Positions 52,814 through 62,964 of a stretch of DNA of 64,000 nucleotides are shown here, one piece after another. The stretch lies in assembly GCA_910584435.1 (NCBI GenBank), contig CAJUAP010000004.1:1-64000 (forward strand). The letters run 5' to 3'. How positions within the stretch are numbered: position 1 is the stretch's first letter; the number at the start of each line of letters is the position of its first letter. The notes beneath the pieces are model-generated. The model ran no database searches, was not told the DNA's origin, and saw only the letters and a list, made by a program, of their open reading frames with translations. Source of the stretch: an uncultured Acetatifactor sp. (GTDB lineage Bacteria; Bacillota; Clostridia; Lachnospirales; Lachnospiraceae). The position numbers were made by a program, and so were the translations under genes.

Positions 52814-53098
52814 TTAATTCATGTCACATTGTATGATCACATGTATGGAATCACCGGGCTGTTTTCCTATCCTGGCACGAATATCCTTCCGTATACCGAT
52901 AATATAACGAACCGTTCCGCTCTCATTTTTTACCCCCATATTCACAATGCTTCCATCATAGGCCGCTCCGTCAAACCAAGCCCTGACCTTAACTCTGCCT
53001 CTGCCGAATTCCTTCCGTATATCATATGGAAATTCTGCATAAGCGCCATCTATCTCCGGAACCTTCTGAATCACAGCATCATATTCATATTTTTTCAT
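52814..53098 (-). CDS. DUF1905 domain protein
   Basis: Protein of 94 residues with KKYEYDAVIQKVPEIDGAYA at the start and VRYIIGIRKDIRARIGKQPG near residue 70, the two marks of DUF1905, a small beta-barrel related to AbrB-like or YdeI folds. Function unknown. ATG at 53098 is chosen because the preceding in-frame residues are not family-like. Confidence 0.78.
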   Translation of the reverse strand: MKKYEYDAVIQKVPEIDGAYAEFPYDIRKEFGRGRVKVRAWFDGAAYDGSIVNMGVKNESGTVRYIIGIRKDIRARIGKQPGDSIHVIIQCDMN

Positions 53099-53364
53099 GT
53101 TCGCATTCTCCCCTGCCCGCATCATCATTCTCAGAATCCTTATGGCATTTACCCATTTTACTTAAGCTATTTCCGATCTTATAACGATTATTCTTTCCCC
53201 TGGTTCTGCCGTTATTCTCACTCCCGGTTATGTTGTATTTCTGTACTATATCATTGCGCCGAATGTCAGTCAACTATTTTTCTGACTTTCCAGCTGCTTT
53301 TCTGTATGACATTGTAACAGCTCATACCAATCACTGAACTGTTAATTTTTTATAAAATAATACC

Positions 53365-53416
53365 ATAACGGAATTATCATGTTATAATAAATAGTACATA
53401 ATGGAATTATCATATT
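53365..53416 (+). promoter_or_regulatory. Extended -10 promoter with direct repeats before the ankyrin gene
   Basis: TGTTATAAT (53380-53388) is an extended -10. Two 19-base direct repeats of ATAAYGGAATTATCATRTT lie at 53365-53383 and 53398-53416, exactly 33 bases apart (about three helical turns), one upstream and overlapping the -10 and the other just past the start site. They look like binding sites for one regulator. No good -35 exists. The rest of the gap 53099-53364 is unassigned apart from a short GTAACAG…CTGTTA inverted pair near 53317-53344. Confidence 0.5.
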
Positions 53417-53472
53417 TCCCTGTTCGAAAGCGGAATATCATCTAAAATAGTAAAAGTAAAGGAGACACACTT

Positions 53473-55533
53473 ATGGATGTAAAAGAGTTGACAGACTTGC
53501 TGGTCAACGCCAGTGAAAACAATCGGTGCAGATACGTTCCCTGGTGGGAAGACGACTTTGAAAACTGTATGTACCGATACGACCTCTTCCGGGAAGAAGA
53601 AATCAAAAATGTGGAGGCATGTGCGGCAGAATGCGGAAAAGAAACCCTGCTCTCACCTGTGGGAAAATACGGTTTCTCACCCTTCCATCTTCTTGTATGG
53701 CTTAACTTCTACCATGCGGTTGAGACATTCATGAACGATGCCAAACTGGATGAAAAGGAAATCAATCTGACGAACGGCACCGGCACCACCCCTCTTATGA
53801 TGGCATGCTGCCGCGGAAATCTGGCCATGGCAGAGCTTCTATTGCATCACGGTGCCGATTCCGGTCTGTGTGATGCCAATGGCAGGAACGGATACCACTA
53901 TCTTGCCAATCCCAGGCTTACAGGGCTTCAAAACGGATTTCAGTGCTTGAGAAGCGGTCTTCTCCAGCGGGAGCCCCTTGCCCGTCTGCTTACCGGAGAC
54001 ATCAACCAGAAGGACGCAGAAGGGAAAAGCCCTCTTGTCTCCATGCTGTATGCGGAAAATGTCAACTGCTCCTGGGCGTTGACCTCCGTTTTCCTTGAAA
54101 AAGGCGCAGCAGCAGACTACATAGACGAAAACGGCAATACCCTATTGCTGACAGCCATCCAGAAACGCCACGTCACAGCCGCACTTATCTTGATGGGAAA
54201 ATACAGCTCCATGGTCAATACGGCGAACAACGAGGGTCAGACTCCCATGCAGCTTGCCAAAGATTCCTACCAGGAAGAACTCTGCATGGCCTTAAAGGAT
54301 CACGGTGCCGAACAGCCCTGCGACAATGTCCATACAGACATGGGAAATTTAAGCAGAATCACCAGCAATGCCTTTGCCCGCTTTTCCCCGGATGAAAGAG
54401 ATTTCATGGGAATGGCTCTATATCTCACCCGGAAATTAATCAGGCAGATAGATCCGGATGACGATGACGACATGAAATATATTATAGATATTATGCACAA
54501 CGGACTCTCTCAGGACGAAAACTGCCAGGTACTTACTATCTGCCAGGAAGCCGGTATCGACTTTACCGCGCCGATTCATTCCGGCGGCAGCGTCACCTGT
54601 CTGAGGGACAAATGCCTCGGCGCCGGATATGGCGTAAAAGTCCTCAGAAAATTCGCTGAACTGGGCGTGGATTTGGATGAAGCTGTAGTTCAGGGCAAAA
54701 CCCCCGCCAATATCGCAGCCTTTCATGAGAAACCCAACGGTTTTTTCAAAGAAGCACAGAATTATTTTGCCGAAGCGGCGCAGTATTTCTCCAAAGAATC
54801 CATGGAACAGCTCGATAATACGGGAACCAGCGCCATACACAGCGCCGCCCGGTTCGGACATGCGGATATGCTTAAGGTCATGATAGAGAAAGGCGTGGAT
54901 GTGAATCTGACTGAGGATGCACCTGCAGAATCCGGCAATACCCCTCTTCATACCGCCTGTATCTACGGCCATGGGGATGTCGTTAAGCTTCTGATGGCTT
55001 CCGGCGCAGATGATTCTCTTCAGAATATCAATGGCGAGACACCGGCCCACCTTGCAGTGATGAAGAAGAAATTCGGAGGCGATTTACAGTCAAAAGACAG
55101 GTCTGCAGTGCTGAAAGAGCTGAAAACCCTTGATACGGCAAGAAATGACGGAATGACACCGCTTATGCTGCTGCAGTCTCTGGATATCAATACCACTGTA
55201 ACGCTGCTGCCCATCTTCTTAGACATGGGAGCGGACGTAAATCATACGGATAACAGAGGGAACACGGCGCTGATACATAACACGCAGAACCAATGCTTCA
55301 AAGACATCGTCAAAGAGCTTGTCCGCGCCGGAGCCGACATTAATATTGCCAACAACGAAGGCAATACCGCCCTTCACTATGCTTTGCGCTATGGAAACCA
55401 GGATGTATCACGCTATCTGGTGAAAAAGGGAGCCGATTACAATCGTGCCAACAACCAGGGTGTCACTCCCGTACAGCTTGCAGCAGAGCGTGGCTATGAT
55501 ACAGTATTGGAGGTTATGACGGATATTCATTAA
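53473..55533 (+). CDS. Large cytoplasmic ankyrin-repeat protein
   Basis: Protein of 686 residues with no signal peptide or membrane helix. At least ten ankyrin repeats are visible in two blocks, about residues 98-275 (e.g. GTTPLMMACCRGNLAMAELL) and 450-680 (e.g. GNTPLHTACIYGHGDVVKLL and GNTALHYALRYGNQDVSRYL), separated by a non-repeat region (about 285-440) with acidic DPDDDDD. AAAGGAG lies before the ATG. It is monocistronic, transcribed against its neighbours, and may be controlled by the paired repeats at 53365-53416. Ankyrin arrays bind proteins; no bacterial partner is obvious. Confidence 0.88.
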   Translation: MDVKELTDLLVNASENNRCRYVPWWEDDFENCMYRYDLFREEEIKNVEACAAECGKETLLSPVGKYGFSPFHLLVWLNFYHAVETFMNDAKLDEKEINLTNGTGTTPLMMACCRGNLAMAELLLHHGADSGLCDANGRNGYHYLANPRLTGLQNGFQCLRSGLLQREPLARLLTGDINQKDAEGKSPLVSMLYAENVNCSWALTSVFLEKGAAADYIDENGNTLLLTAIQKRHVTAALILMGKYSSMVNTANNEGQTPMQLAKDSYQEELCMALKDHGAEQPCDNVHTDMGNLSRITSNAFARFSPDERDFMGMALYLTRKLIRQIDPDDDDDMKYIIDIMHNGLSQDENCQVLTICQEAGIDFTAPIHSGGSVTCLRDKCLGAGYGVKVLRKFAELGVDLDEAVVQGKTPANIAAFHEKPNGFFKEAQNYFAEAAQYFSKESMEQLDNTGTSAIHSAARFGHADMLKVMIEKGVDVNLTEDAPAESGNTPLHTACIYGHGDVVKLLMASGADDSLQNINGETPAHLAVMKKKFGGDLQSKDRSAVLKELKTLDTARNDGMTPLMLLQSLDINTTVTLLPIFLDMGADVNHTDNRGNTALIHNTQNQCFKDIVKELVRAGADINIANNEGNTALHYALRYGNQDVSRYLVKKGADYNRANNQGVTPVQLAAERGYDTVLEVMTDIH

Positions 55534-55553
55534 CACCCTTCTCCTTTAGTGCC

Positions 55554-55593
55554 AACAATAGAATCCACCCTTCGCGAGGCTTCTATTGTCATG
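55554..55593. repeat. Third copy of the 40-bp palindromic repeat
   Basis: Same length and arms (CAATAGAA…TTCTATTG) as 24147-24226. In the middle, changes on one side are partly matched on the other so the stem is kept. Located between the ankyrin gene and a terminator. Confidence 0.82.
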
Positions 55594-55596
55594 AAT

Positions 55597-55625
55597 AAAA
55601 GGCCGGAGGTTTTCCCCGGCCTTTT
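55597..55625. terminator. Bidirectional terminator between ankyrin gene and chemoreceptor gene
   Basis: AAAAGGCCGG pairs with CCGGCCTTTT across nine bases. T-tracts on both strands allow it to end both convergent genes. Confidence 0.85.
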
Positions 55626-55637
55626 ATAATGCATTTA

Positions 55638-57104
55638 TCAGTTCTTCTTACTCAATACCGCTGCCAGCCTTTCCATTCCGTTCTGTACATTTCCCATAGA
55701 CTTCAGAATATCCTCCACCCCTGCAGCCTGCTGCTCGGTGGCGGCGCTTATTTCCGCCGTTGTCATCACAGAATTCTGTGAAATATCCTCCACCTGTTCC
55801 ATTGCCGCCAGCAGATTCTCCTTAATTGCAACAATACTTGCCAGCTCCTGCTTCAGCATATCGGTGACAGAAATAACTTCCTCCGAAGAATGCAGCATGT
55901 TTTCAAATATTTTCACCGTATCATTCAGTTTATCGTTTGATTCTTCTACTATGACATTGTTATTGTCAATGACACCATTTACGTCCTTCACAGTATCAAT
56001 GACATCCTTCAGAATTGCATCTATTTTCTGGGTTGCCGCAGCTGACTCCGCAGACAGCTTATTGATTTCATCCGCCACCACAGCAAACCCTCTTCCAGCA
56101 TCCCCTGCCCTGGCGGCCTCGATTGCCGCATTCAGCGCTAACAGGTTTGTCTGCTGTGCAATCTGGCTGATGCTTTCGATAATTTCCCCGATAGAATTGG
56201 ATTTATGTACCAGAGAGGCCACACCTTCTGAAGCCACTCTTGTGGAAGCAATATTCTCGCTGAATTTCTGTGACAGCTGCTCAATGGCATGTATGCCTTC
56301 GTCATTTTTCCCCTTCAGCTGTTTCATAGTCTCCACTGTCTGTATGACCTGACGCTCAGAACTTTCAATTTTCTGATTCAGGTCACCGAAGATATCAAGA
56401 CTTCCTTTCACCTGCTGTATCTGTCTGTCCGCACTGTCTGCAATCTGGCTGGTGGAAGCAGCAATTTCAGTAGTACTCGCCTCAAAGTTATGTAATGAAT
56501 CATAGATCTTGCCGGAAGATTCCTCCAGCCCCCTGAACGTTCCGCTGACATTCCCCAGCAGTTCTTCCATTTCATGTTCCTTCTCTTCCACAGTCCTGAA
56601 CAGAGATGTCGCTCTCTGAATAATGAAGACAGCCACCATAACCGCCAGCACATATACCATCCACACAAAAATCCAAATAGAAAAACTGTACATTGCAAGA
56701 TATTCTTCCCGGAATACAAACAATGCAATCAAATTGGGCACAACGGTAACTGCCGTACACACCCATATCAGTGAAAGGTCATAGTAGGGAACCGCCAGGA
56801 ACAATATCAGGAAATAAGCTTCTGCCATTGCACCGAAAGCCGCCGGATTACCGCACACAATCGTTACCACACCACAGACTGGCAGAATAGAGATGTACAG
56901 ATACTTGGCATATTTTCCCAGCATCTTTTCAAACAGCTTAACCAGGACATCCCCAAACACCATCAACAGTACGATACAGTCCTTGGCTGTACCGCCGTTA
57001 AACAGAAGCACATACCCCAGAGCCACACAGGGTATGACTGCCAGGAACAGAAACAGGACCAAATTCATTCTCTTTTCTTCATTTTTCAAAATATCCAATT
57101 CCAT
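55638..57104 (-). CDS. Methyl-accepting chemotaxis protein without an external sensor domain
   Basis: 488-residue receptor. Residues about 15-165 form five to six tightly packed membrane helices with no sizeable extracellular loop; the rest is the long helical signalling domain with the conserved tip [20 protein letters not shown] near residue 315. A HAMP domain is not evident. It may sense a membrane or lipid state or a small loop-accessible ligand. It follows degV by 33 bases, likely in one transcript. No che or flagellar genes are in this window. Confidence 0.92.
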   Translation of the reverse strand: MELDILKNEEKRMNLVLFLFLAVIPCVALGYVLLFNGGTAKDCIVLLMVFGDVLVKLFEKMLGKYAKYLYISILPVCGVVTIVCGNPAAFGAMAEAYFLILFLAVPYYDLSLIWVCTAVTVVPNLIALFVFREEYLAMYSFSIWIFVWMVYVLAVMVAVFIIQRATSLFRTVEEKEHEMEELLGNVSGTFRGLEESSGKIYDSLHNFEASTTEIAASTSQIADSADRQIQQVKGSLDIFGDLNQKIESSERQVIQTVETMKQLKGKNDEGIHAIEQLSQKFSENIASTRVASEGVASLVHKSNSIGEIIESISQIAQQTNLLALNAAIEAARAGDAGRGFAVVADEINKLSAESAAATQKIDAILKDVIDTVKDVNGVIDNNNVIVEESNDKLNDTVKIFENMLHSSEEVISVTDMLKQELASIVAIKENLLAAMEQVEDISQNSVMTTAEISAATEQQAAGVEDILKSMGNVQNGMERLAAVLSKKN

Positions 57105-57136
57105 TGAATTCCTCCAATCCGGCTTACTAAGACATA

Positions 57137-58006
57137 CTAAACCGTTATTTTCTTACAACATGCAAGCGCAAGCGCTCCGGGTCCAATGTGGCAGGATACG
57201 CTTAAGGAAAGAGCACCGATATAGATATCATAGCCGGGAAACTGTACCATGACTTCCTGTTTAAAGCTTTCTGCCGCTTCCAGATTCGCAGTATGGGCAA
57301 TTTGAAGCCAGATATGCTTGTCTTCCGTCATTCCGCCGAAACGGTTCTCTATATCGTTTTTAATTGCATTCAGCATAATGCTCTTGCCCTGATTGGTGGT
57401 TCTGGCTTTTGCAAAGGCATCTAATTTCTCTCCCTGTATCTGCAGCACAGGTTTTAATCTGAGCATGGTGCCTATGGCTGCGGCTGCCGGGGTAATCCTT
57501 CCGCCCTTTTTCAGATAATATAAGGTATCCAGCATAATATAGATGCTGCTGTTAAACTTATCCGCCTCCAGGAACTGCCTGATTTCCTCTGCATTCCTCC
57601 CTTTAGCCGCCAAAAGCTTTGCATCAAGGCAGGACTGCCGCTGGGTAACGGAAATCCTCTGGTTGTTTACCACCTGCACTCTGCCCTCATAATCTTCTGA
57701 CAGCATAATAGCGCTCTGGCAGGAACCGGATAATCCACTGCTCATAGGGATATGAACGATCTCATCATACTCCTTCAGGAGCTGATTCCAAAGTTCCATC
57801 ACAGAATCCGGCGAAGGCTGGCTCGTGGCAATATCCGCACCGGAGGCCAGTTTCTCATAAAACTGCTCCTGTGTCAGATCAATGTCCTCATAAAAAGTTT
57901 CATCCTGAATCATAAACGGCATTGGCAGCACATAAATGCCCAGTTCTTTCGCCTCAGCCTGTGTGATGCCGCTATTACTATCTGTTACAATAGCCACCTT
58001 TGACAT
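57137..58006 (-). CDS. DegV family fatty-acid-binding protein (FakB-like)
   Basis: DegV/FakB protein of 289 residues that holds a fatty acid for phosphorylation by FakA. Start [20 protein letters not shown], the [11 protein letters not shown] motif near residue 90 and a C-terminal [12 protein letters not shown] loop are typical. The ATG at 58006 has AGAGGG upstream. FakA lies two genes upstream (recG between), so the two probably act together and supply acyl-phosphate to PlsX/PlsY. Preferred fatty acid cannot be told. Confidence 0.9.
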   Translation of the reverse strand: MSKVAIVTDSNSGITQAEAKELGIYVLPMPFMIQDETFYEDIDLTQEQFYEKLASGADIATSQPSPDSVMELWNQLLKEYDEIVHIPMSSGLSGSCQSAIMLSEDYEGRVQVVNNQRISVTQRQSCLDAKLLAAKGRNAEEIRQFLEADKFNSSIYIMLDTLYYLKKGGRITPAAAAIGTMLRLKPVLQIQGEKLDAFAKARTTNQGKSIMLNAIKNDIENRFGGMTEDKHIWLQIAHTANLEAAESFKQEVMVQFPGYDIYIGALSLSVSCHIGPGALALACCKKITV

Positions 58007-58085
58007 AAACACCCTCTTTTCCGTGTGCAGACAGTCCCGACCACTGTCTGACAGCATTCGATTGTTTTTAAGCTATATTTTACTG

Positions 58086-60149
58086 TTATATGGAGCGAAA
58101 GTCAACACCATCAGCAGCGGCATTTGAAAAATGCTTCCGCAAAAGTGCATTTTCTTCCCTTTCCAAATGCATATCTTCCTCCAGCAATTGTTCCACTGCC
58201 TCGGAAGCCTGTTTCAGAACGGCTGCATCCGAATAAATATCTCCGATACGGAACGAAAAATCCCCGCTCTGCCGGATGCCGAACAGCTCTCCAGGTCCCC
58301 GCAGCTTCAGATCTTGTGAAGCGATAAAGAAACCGTCATTGGACTGATTTAATATCTGCAGCCGCTCCATGGTTTCCTTTTTTTCATTGGTACTGACAAA
58401 AATGCAGTAGCTTTGATATTCCCCCCTGCCCACACGCCCCCGCAGCTGATGCAGCTGGGCAAGCCCGAAACGCTCTGCATTTTCTACCATCATCACCGTG
58501 CTGTTGGGCACATTGACGCCCACTTCTATCACCGTGGTTGACACCAGCACATCAATGGCATGAGCAGCAAATTCCTCCATAATTCTGTTCTTATCCGCAG
58601 GACGCATTTTCCCGTGAAGATATGCCACCCTCACCTCCGCCGGCAGGGCGCTTCTTAACTTCTCCGCATAGTCCACCACATTCTCCAGACTGCTCTCTTC
58701 CCCTTCCGCCGCTTCCACCTGCGGACAGATCACATACGCCTGGCGCCCCTTTTCCACCTCACCGGCGATAAATTGATACGCTTTGGCACGATATCCCGTG
58801 TTGACAACACAATTTTTCACAGGCAGACGATTGGCAGGCAGCTCATCTACAACGGAAATGTGCAAATCACCATACAAAATAATGGCAAGCGTCCGTGGAA
58901 TGGGGGTAGCGCTCATCACCAGAATATGAGGATTCCTGCCTTTTCCGGCCAGCAATTCCCTCTGCTTCACGCCAAAGCGATGCTGTTCGTCCGTCACCAC
59001 CAGCGCCAGGGAATGATACTGTACTTTTTCCTGAATCAGCGCATGGGTGCCTATGACAAGGTTGGCCTCCCCTGCGGCAATTCTCCCATAGGCTTCCCTC
59101 TTGCCTTTTGCCGTCATGGATCCTACCAAAAGTACGGGCCGGAAACACAGGCCATACTTCTCAATATATCCCTGGATCGTGTCAAAGTGCTGTATGGCAA
59201 GCACCTCCGTAGGCGCCATCATTGCGCCCTGGTATCCGTTTTCCGCCGCCAGCAGCAGCGCCAGCACCGCCAGAATGGTTTTCCCGGAGCCCACATCCCC
59301 CTGTACCAGACGATTCATACAATAGGGACTGCCGCAGTCATCTCTTATTTCCTGCCAGACCTTCTCCTGGGCATTTGTCAGCGGAAACGGCAGCTGTTCT
59401 ATGAACTGTTCTGTACTCTCCGTTTCCGCCAGCCTGTAATCATTTGTCAATTTCTCACTGAATTCCTTATTCTCCCGTAACAGAAACAGAAAATCAAAGA
59501 ATTCATCAAATACCAGCCGCCTCCTTGCCCGCAGCAGCGCATCATAATCTGCCGGAAAATGAATCGTCTCCACAGCTTCCCGCCGTGATATTAAATGATT
59601 CTTCCGAAGCAGTGTCTCGCTATAGTATTCCGGCGCAAACTTATAAAAAGACAATGCCTGCCTGACGCATTTCCGTACTGCCTGATTGGTCAGGCCCTTT
59701 GTCAGTGGATAACACGGAATCAGCTGATTTTCCTGTCTGCGGTATTCGTCCGCGGCAAATATCCTCGGCTGTTCCATCAGCTTATAAGCGCCGCGGCTCT
59801 GCACCATTCCTCTGAATATATAGTAACCGCCCTGTTTTAATGTCTTCTTTAAAAAGGGCATATTAAAGAAGGTGAGCTGTAAATTACCGGAACCGTCCGA
59901 AACATTCACATTCAGAATGATCAGATTGCGGACTCTCTTCTCATTAGGTATGCCGCATACTGCCCCATAGACGGCGCACACCTCCCCCGGCGTCAATTTT
60001 CCAATCTTCTTCGGCTCTTCATAAGCATCATAATCTCTGGGATATGTCCCCAGCAGCTCCCCTACAGTCAGAATATTCAATTTTGCAAACAGCTTCTGTG
60101 TCTTCTCGCCCACACCCTTAATCTCTAAGATCGAAGTATCCTTGTCCAT
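58086..60149 (-). CDS. recG: ATP-dependent DNA helicase RecG
   Basis: Branch-migration helicase for stalled forks and recombination intermediates, 687 residues. Wedge/OB region near 60-150, Walker A RLVQGDVGSGKT near 280, DEQH box in VVTDEQHRFGVKQR near 375, and the C-terminal helicase motifs LVSTTVIEVGVNVPN and HQLRGRVGRGEYQSYC. The ATG at 60149 (DKDTSILEIKGVG) has GGGGA upstream and is the family-like start. Follows fakA by a 212-base gap with no clear promoter. Confidence 0.96.
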   Translation of the reverse strand: MDKDTSILEIKGVGEKTQKLFAKLNILTVGELLGTYPRDYDAYEEPKKIGKLTPGEVCAVYGAVCGIPNEKRVRNLIILNVNVSDGSGNLQLTFFNMPFLKKTLKQGGYYIFRGMVQSRGAYKLMEQPRIFAADEYRRQENQLIPCYPLTKGLTNQAVRKCVRQALSFYKFAPEYYSETLLRKNHLISRREAVETIHFPADYDALLRARRRLVFDEFFDFLFLLRENKEFSEKLTNDYRLAETESTEQFIEQLPFPLTNAQEKVWQEIRDDCGSPYCMNRLVQGDVGSGKTILAVLALLLAAENGYQGAMMAPTEVLAIQHFDTIQGYIEKYGLCFRPVLLVGSMTAKGKREAYGRIAAGEANLVIGTHALIQEKVQYHSLALVVTDEQHRFGVKQRELLAGKGRNPHILVMSATPIPRTLAIILYGDLHISVVDELPANRLPVKNCVVNTGYRAKAYQFIAGEVEKGRQAYVICPQVEAAEGEESSLENVVDYAEKLRSALPAEVRVAYLHGKMRPADKNRIMEEFAAHAIDVLVSTTVIEVGVNVPNSTVMMVENAERFGLAQLHQLRGRVGRGEYQSYCIFVSTNEKKETMERLQILNQSNDGFFIASQDLKLRGPGELFGIRQSGDFSFRIGDIYSDAAVLKQASEAVEQLLEEDMHLEREENALLRKHFSNAAADGVDFRSI

Positions 60150-60361
60150 AACATCCCCGCATTTCATCGGAATGAGAGCATATGTCATCTCATGATATAC
60201 ATAAAGGGCCGGCGCCAGCCAGTCCCTTATGTTCCCTGCCATTTTCTTCTGTTCAGTCCCTATCCGTCAGTACTGCAGACACTGATACTGCCTGTCTGTC
60301 CGGCACACAGACACTTTTATCGGCCTCCCGTCCGTGCTGCACAGACACAGGTATTGTCCGC

Positions 60362-62074
60362 CTATTCCACTGACATCACATAATAATAAATCGGCTGTCC
60401 ACCGTACTGCAGCTCAATATCACATTCAGGATACATCTCCGCAATCTGCATTCTGAAATCTTCGGCATCCTCCGGTTTTACATCGCTGCCGTAATAAATG
60501 CTGATTAATTCTGCATCCTCTCCCATCATTCGGGCAAGGGTGTCCTTTGCAACTCCTGACATTTCCACTCCCACAGCCAAAATGCCATTGTCGCCGATTC
60601 CCATATAATCTCCCTTTTTAATATCCTTATCTCCAATCACCGCATCGTGAACCGCATAAGTAACCTGACCGGTGCTCACATTGCCGATTTCACTGAGCAT
60701 CGTCTCTTCATTTTCGTCTGCGGACAATTCCGGCACAAAATTAATCACCGCCGTAATCCCCTGAGGAATCGTCTTCGTGGGAATGACAAGCAGACTCTTC
60801 TCCGCAGTCAGTTCCGCCGCCTGGTTCGCTGCAAGAATGATATTCTTATTGTTCGGCAGAATAAAAATAGTTTTGGCGTTCACCTTATCCACTGCATCCA
60901 GGATATCCGCCGTACTTGGATTCATGGTTTGACCACCCTCGATAATATAGTCAACACCAAGGCTTTCAAAAATCTCCTTGATACCGTCACCTGCGGACAC
61001 AGCAATAAATCCAAACTCCTTCTGGGGTTCGGGTGCCTTTTCCTCCACTGACGCAGCTTTTACCGGGGCAGACTCCGCCGCACCTTTCCCGGACATCTTA
61101 AAAAGCTTCTCCTGATGCTCCAAACGCATGTTGTCAATCTTCATATTGGACAGTGCTCCATACTTCAATGCCCTCTGGATTGCCAGACCAGGGTCATTGG
61201 TATGTACATGCACCTTTACCACATCATCATCCGCCACACATACAATAGAATCACCAATCGACTCAAGATATGCCTTGAAATCCAGTTCCTGCTTCGCACC
61301 AAATTCCTTATCCAGCATTATAATAAATTCCGTACAATAACCAAATTTAATCTCAGCCTCCGCCTGCGCTTTCATGGACGCATCGGACTTCACGGCTGCT
61401 GTTTTTCCCGCACTGCCCTTGGCATTTTCCCCAAAATCAAGGGTGATTTCCTTCCCAAGGAAAGCTTCAAAGGCACCTGCAAGCACTTCCACAAGCCCCT
61501 GTCCGCCGGAATCCACCACGCCCGCCTGCTTCAGCACAGGCAGCATCTCCGGTGTCTGGCTTAACACATACCTGGCATGTTCAATGATGCCGGCAAAGAA
61601 CCGCTCCATATCCTGCTCGCCGTCCTCCGCCAAATCCTTTGCTTTGTCCGCAACCCCCTTCGCTACCGTAAGGATGGTTCCTTCCTTCGGCTTCATGACC
61701 GCCTTATAAGCAGTTTCCACCGCCTTTTCAAACCCCTCCGCAAAAACGGGAATGGTCAAAACCGTCTCTGACTTAATCCTCTTCGTAAATCCCCGGAAAA
61801 TCTGTGAAAGAATAACACCTGAATTGCCTCTGGCGCCGCGCAGAGAACCGCTGGAAATCGCCTTACAGATGGATTCCATGTCTGCGTTATCGCCCAATGC
61901 GAATACTTCCTTCGCTGCTGACATAATGGTCATGGTCATATTGGTTCCCGTGTCACCGTCAGGAACAGGAAAAACATTCAGTTCATTGATCCACTCTTTT
62001 TTATTCTCCAGATTCTTTGCGCCGGCCAAGAACATCTTGGAAAGCATTTTAGCGTCAATTTGCTGTACACTCAC
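60362..62074 (-). CDS. fakA: Fatty acid kinase FakA (DAK2 domain)
   Basis: ATP-dependent kinase of about 570 residues that phosphorylates fatty acids carried by FakB/DegV proteins. The N-terminal DhaL/DAK2 domain has VFPVPDGDTGTNMTMTIMSA near residue 35 and SLRGARGNSGVILSQIFRGF near residue 80; the C-terminal FakB-like domain ends …GGQPIYYYVMSVE. The GTG at 62074 is chosen because AAGGAGG lies eight bases upstream; a TTG at 62095 in the same frame overlaps that site. It follows asp23, the usual order (yloU-yloV). Confidence 0.93.
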   Translation of the reverse strand: MSVQQIDAKMLSKMFLAGAKNLENKKEWINELNVFPVPDGDTGTNMTMTIMSAAKEVFALGDNADMESICKAISSGSLRGARGNSGVILSQIFRGFTKRIKSETVLTIPVFAEGFEKAVETAYKAVMKPKEGTILTVAKGVADKAKDLAEDGEQDMERFFAGIIEHARYVLSQTPEMLPVLKQAGVVDSGGQGLVEVLAGAFEAFLGKEITLDFGENAKGSAGKTAAVKSDASMKAQAEAEIKFGYCTEFIIMLDKEFGAKQELDFKAYLESIGDSIVCVADDDVVKVHVHTNDPGLAIQRALKYGALSNMKIDNMRLEHQEKLFKMSGKGAAESAPVKAASVEEKAPEPQKEFGFIAVSAGDGIKEIFESLGVDYIIEGGQTMNPSTADILDAVDKVNAKTIFILPNNKNIILAANQAAELTAEKSLLVIPTKTIPQGITAVINFVPELSADENEETMLSEIGNVSTGQVTYAVHDAVIGDKDIKKGDYMGIGDNGILAVGVEMSGVAKDTLARMMGEDAELISIYYGSDVKPEDAEDFRMQIAEMYPECDIELQYGGQPIYYYVMSVE

Positions 62075-62087
62075 GCCAACGTCCTCC

Positions 62088-62447
62088 TTAATCAATCACT
62101 CTAACACCATCAACATAGATGTTTATTTTCTCGATTTCAATTCCTGTAAATTCTTCTACCTTATACTTTACACTGCTGATGAGATTATCCGCAACCACCA
62201 GGATACTGACTCCATATGCAACAATCACATGGAAATCAAGAATCAGCTTATTCTTATTGAGGGTCACGCTGATCCCCCTGGTAATACTATCCCTTTTCAG
62301 CAGTTTTACCAAGCCATCCTTTACACTGACACCCGCCATACCCACAATGCCAAAACACTCAACGGCAACGCTTCCTGCATATTGAGCGATCACTTCATTA
62401 TTGACGATTATTTTTCCCATTTGGGTATTCATAGAAGAACCTTTCAT
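62088..62447 (-). CDS. Asp23/Gls24 family protein (YloU-like)
   Basis: 119-residue cell-envelope stress protein of the Asp23 family. Starts MGKIIVNNEVIAQYAGSVAV after a short head; GISVTLNKNKLILDFHVIVA is central. Upstream of fakA and downstream of the divergently placed rpmB, as in many Firmicutes. Exact role unknown. AAGGG precedes the ATG. Confidence 0.92.
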   Translation of the reverse strand: MKGSSMNTQMGKIIVNNEVIAQYAGSVAVECFGIVGMAGVSVKDGLVKLLKRDSITRGISVTLNKNKLILDFHVIVAYGVSILVVADNLISSVKYKVEEFTGIEIEKINIYVDGVRVID

Positions 62448-62639
62448 ACCAATAACCCTTCCTTTCTATTTTGCAGCAGCAGCACAGTACCGCAGAAATG
62501 CAAGCTTATATGTTTACATATTTACATGCCGGCATGTCAGCATGTTCAATGCTTTTACAAGACACCTATTATTTATTTTAACAGCTTTCCCTAAAAAAGG
62601 GAATATTAAATATAAAATTTAAAAAAAACTTTTTTTTAC

Positions 62640-62668
62640 TTGATTTTCCAAGATATTTCTGGTAATAT
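62640..62668 (+). promoter_or_regulatory. Promoter of rpmB
   Basis: TTGATT (62640-62645) and TAATAT (62663-62668) with a 17-base spacer, about 60 bases before the start. The gap also contains CATGCCGGCATG, a perfect 12-base palindrome at about 62525-62536, upstream of asp23 on the other strand. Confidence 0.7.
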
Positions 62669-62728
62669 ATTAGCGTTATGAATAAAACGCAGAGCGTGAC
62701 AGTACGCAGGTGTGGAGGAGGTGGCAAA

Positions 62729-62914
62729 ATGGCTAAGTGTGATATTTGTGGTAAGGGCGTTCATTTTGGTAATAATGTAAGCCATTCTCATAGAAGAAGC
62801 AATGCAATTTGGAACTCTAATATCAAGAGAGTGAAATGCAAGGTCAATGGCGGTGCTAAGAGAATGCATGTTTGTACAAGTTGTCTGAGATCAGGCAAAA
62901 TAGAACGAGCTTAA
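62729..62914 (+). CDS. rpmB: Ribosomal protein L28
   Basis: Large-subunit protein of 61 residues, AKCDICGKGVHFGNNVSHSH at the start, ending CTSCLRSGKIERA. Four cysteines (CDIC, CTSC) show the zinc-binding form. GGAGGAGG lies eight bases before the ATG at 62729; the frame runs upstream to 62678 but without a ribosome site. Divergent from asp23-fakA, the usual arrangement. Confidence 0.97.
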   Translation: MAKCDICGKGVHFGNNVSHSHRRSNAIWNSNIKRVKCKVNGGAKRMHVCTSCLRSGKIERA

Positions 62915-62917
62915 AAC

Positions 62918-62947
62918 AACGGCATAGCGGAAGCTATGCCGTTTTCT
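62918..62947 (+). terminator. Terminator after rpmB
   Basis: AACGGCATAGC pairs with GCTATGCCGTT over four bases, followed by TTCTTTGG. Confidence 0.85.
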
Positions 62948-62964
62948 TTGGATCTGTTTCTTCT

